A stretch of DNA of 64,000 nt from contig NZ_JNIJ01000034.1 of the NCBI RefSeq assembly GCF_000701345.1, positions 17,408 to 81,407 of the forward strand. The letters are read 5' to 3'. The stretch is from Bradyrhizobium sp. URHD0069 (lineage in GTDB: Bacteria > Pseudomonadota > Alphaproteobacteria > Rhizobiales > Xanthobacteraceae). Position 1 is the stretch's first letter; each line of letters begins with the position of its first letter. The translations under genes and the position numbers were made by a program. The notes beneath the pieces were generated by a model, which saw only the letters and a list, made by a program, of their open reading frames with translations, had not been told where the DNA came from and made no database searches. Positions 62,771 to 64,000 of the stretch are shown here, in pieces.

Positions 62771-62881
62771 GCGCGTGATCCGCCAAAGTGTGAAGCAGTT
62801 TGGCGACAAGATCATGCACTCTTTGTGTATCTGAGAGCGCGATCGGACGCAAAACCGTGTTCCACTTTTGCTGATCGCTCT
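62771..62881. repeat. Dispersed repeat, GATCATGC / GCGTGATC type
   Basis: TGATCCGCCAAAGTGTGAAG near 62775 and GACAAGATCATGCAC match, from memory, a repeat widespread in Bradyrhizobium and Nitrobacter. A second section continues to TGATCGCTCTT. It separates the divergent DUF3096 and DUF1236 genes. Confidence 0.65.
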
Positions 62882-63093
62882 TGGGGAAAACGAATCGAGG
62901 TCTGCATTTTATCTGCATGCGTGGTTCCATGATAGCAGACGTTGTCGATTCAAAGGTTCCGTCGCATGCCAACAATGCCGAAAATTTGCAGCGGCAGGAT
63001 GTGCATTTTCTCAGGAACAATGCGGCGTGCGATGAATTGGGTGGAATCGCGGGCCGGCGCAAGCCGGCGTGCATCATCGCAAGGGAGTTGAAC

Positions 63094-63456
63094 ATGCGGA
63101 ACAGGATACTTGCCATTGCAGCGATCGCGGGCGCGATGAGTGCACCGATCGCGGCGCAGGCGCAGGGCGCGGTCACTACTGGCGTCGTACGCGGCGGCCC
63201 CGCGATCGTTGAGGATATCGATGGTATCGCCGTCGATCAGCGTCCGGCGTTCCGTGAATACATCGTGCGCGAACGCGTGCCGAATTATGTGATTTCGGAT
63301 CGCGTGATCGTCGGCGGCGTGCTGCCGGAGACCGGCGTCATCTACTACGACGTGCCGCAGACCTTTGGCGCCACGCCGTATCGCTACACCGTGGTGAACG
63401 GCGAGACCGTTCTGGTCGAGCCGCGTACGCGCCGCGTCGTCCAGATAATCGACTAA
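63094..63456 (+). CDS. DUF1236 exported protein
   Basis: The 120-residue product has a signal peptide (MRNRILAIAAIAGAMSAPIA, cleaved near AQA-QG). Its short mature domain has DQRPAFREYIVRERVPNYVI, GGVLPETGVIYYDVPQTFG and the DUF1236 end YRYTVVNGETVLVEPRTRRV. The start at 63094 has AAGGGAG upstream. The frame opens further left but lacks support. DUF1236 proteins are small periplasmic proteins, common in Rhizobiales and of unknown role. Confidence 0.9.
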   Translation: MRNRILAIAAIAGAMSAPIAAQAQGAVTTGVVRGGPAIVEDIDGIAVDQRPAFREYIVRERVPNYVISDRVIVGGVLPETGVIYYDVPQTFGATPYRYTVVNGETVLVEPRTRRVVQIID

Positions 63457-63591
63457 AGTCCAGTTAGTCGGAACGAACGGTCCGGGCGCCGCGGATTTTC
63501 CGCCAGAGTGGCGCCCGGTTTGCCGGTTAAAAATGCGCGGGGGTTGTGAGGGTTGTGAGCGGCGTGCCATGGCCGAAAACCCTTCTTTCAT

Positions 63592-63709
63592 GTCGTCCCC
63601 GCGCACGCGGGGACCCATACGCCGCGGCCTCGCGTTTTGGCACAGTGGCTAACGGCTTCTGCTCCAATAGACGTAAGTGGTTATGGGTCCCCGCGTGCGC
63701 GGGGACGAC
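63592..63709. repeat. Long perfect inverted repeat, GTCGTCCCCGCG type
   Basis: The 27-bp arms at 63592-63618 and 63683-63709 are exact reverse complements and start GTCGTCCCCGCGCACGCGGG. Each arm is itself a GTCCCCGCG / CGCGGGGAC hairpin. The spacer of 64 bases includes CGCGTTTTGGCACAGTGG. It is related to the element at 55032-55147. Confidence 0.85.
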
Positions 63710-63786
63710 GCATAGTATGGCGTAGTCGTGCCCAATGCTTTGCTGAAAATTCGCATGTCAAACAGCCAACGACCGTTGTGGAGCTG

Positions 63787-63872
63787 TCGTTGCGAGCGCA
63801 AGCGAAGCAATCCATAGTCACCGCGAACCAGAAGCTGGATTGCTTCGTCGCTTCCGCTCCTCGCAATGACGT
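63787..63872. repeat. Dispersed repeat, TTGCGAGCG / CGCAATGACG type
   Basis: TGCGAGCGCAAGCGAAGCAA and TGGATTGCTTCGTCGCTTCC are inverted relatives, bounding an element that closes CTCGCAATGACG. It lacks the 40-bp module that the other two members carry at the same point, so it is the empty version. Confidence 0.8.
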
Positions 63873-64000
63873 CAATGCCAGACACGGCTTCGCGATCCCG
63901 CGGCGCGATGCGCCCGAGTCGTGAAAAAATCTTTCGCCCAGGAAAACAGAGGGCGTGGGGAATGCCGGGTGCACGGTGCACCCGCAGCCCGTGTGCAATG

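Larger units (their letters stand above)
63457..64000. other. Right-edge region, only repeats seen
   Basis: No gene is supported in these 544 bases. It contains a perfect 27-bp inverted repeat (63592-63618 and 63683-63709), a further CGTTGCGAG / CGCAATGACG element (63787-63872), and unassigned sequence to the end. A partial gene may begin beyond the window. Confidence 0.6.

Overview
The window is GC-rich chromosomal DNA from an alphaproteobacterium, most likely Bradyrhizobium or a close relative in the Nitrobacteraceae. The grounds are the protein families, the many short palindromic intergenic repeats typical of that group, and gene neighbourhoods such as nadABC with a COG4111-type NAD regulator. 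I recognise about 60 protein genes and one tRNA. There is no phage, complete IS element, rRNA or CRISPR array. Layout, 0-12.6 kb: a Sel1-repeat membrane protein, clpS, a class III cyclase, aroC, a histidine phosphatase and fabI on the minus strand, an ECF sigma/anti-sigma pair, a CbpA-like DnaJ protein, a surface-antigen-like lipoprotein, pdxH, an SDR, a small CxxC protein and corA. 12.9-24.9 kb: an L,D-transpeptidase with a duplicated tail fragment, an extensin-like protein, an acyl-CoA ligase, a DUF1499 protein, an MBL-fold hydrolase, glutaryl-CoA dehydrogenase, RibB fused to a degenerate GTP cyclohydrolase II domain, a CPA2 antiporter and a PLP aminotransferase. 25-34.4 kb is the most accessory-looking part: a mandelate-racemase-like enzyme beside a COG3964-type amidohydrolase, a small His-rich exported peptide, a PhoD phosphatase, small exported proteins, a phospholipase-D/VTT fusion overlapping an EEP-family gene, and tRNA-Pro(CGG). 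34.5-48 kb: Sua5, a D-2-hydroxyacid dehydrogenase-type flavoprotein, SRAP, Nudix, dihydroorotase, a tightly overlapping ygfZ-tag-HD block, a tyrosine phosphatase, nadQ and a FecR/CHASE2-cyclase pair. 48-64 kb: a frameshifted chemotaxis receptor, an AcuI-type reductase with an MFS transporter, nadA-nadB-nadC, a SleB-like cell-wall hydrolase, ppdK, and two small genes (DUF3096, DUF1236). Functional links: nadA-nadB-nadC convert aspartate to nicotinate mononucleotide. Their likely repressor NadQ lies 8.5 kb upstream, and a 29-bp AT-rich inverted repeat sits just before nadA. Envelope functions recur (L,D-transpeptidase, extensin-like, SleB, PLD-VTT), as do nucleotide-cyclase signalling proteins. 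The most unusual non-coding signal is a 40-bp module present four times, lodged inside different palindromic repeat families. Two of its stem base pairs change in compensating fashion between copies.
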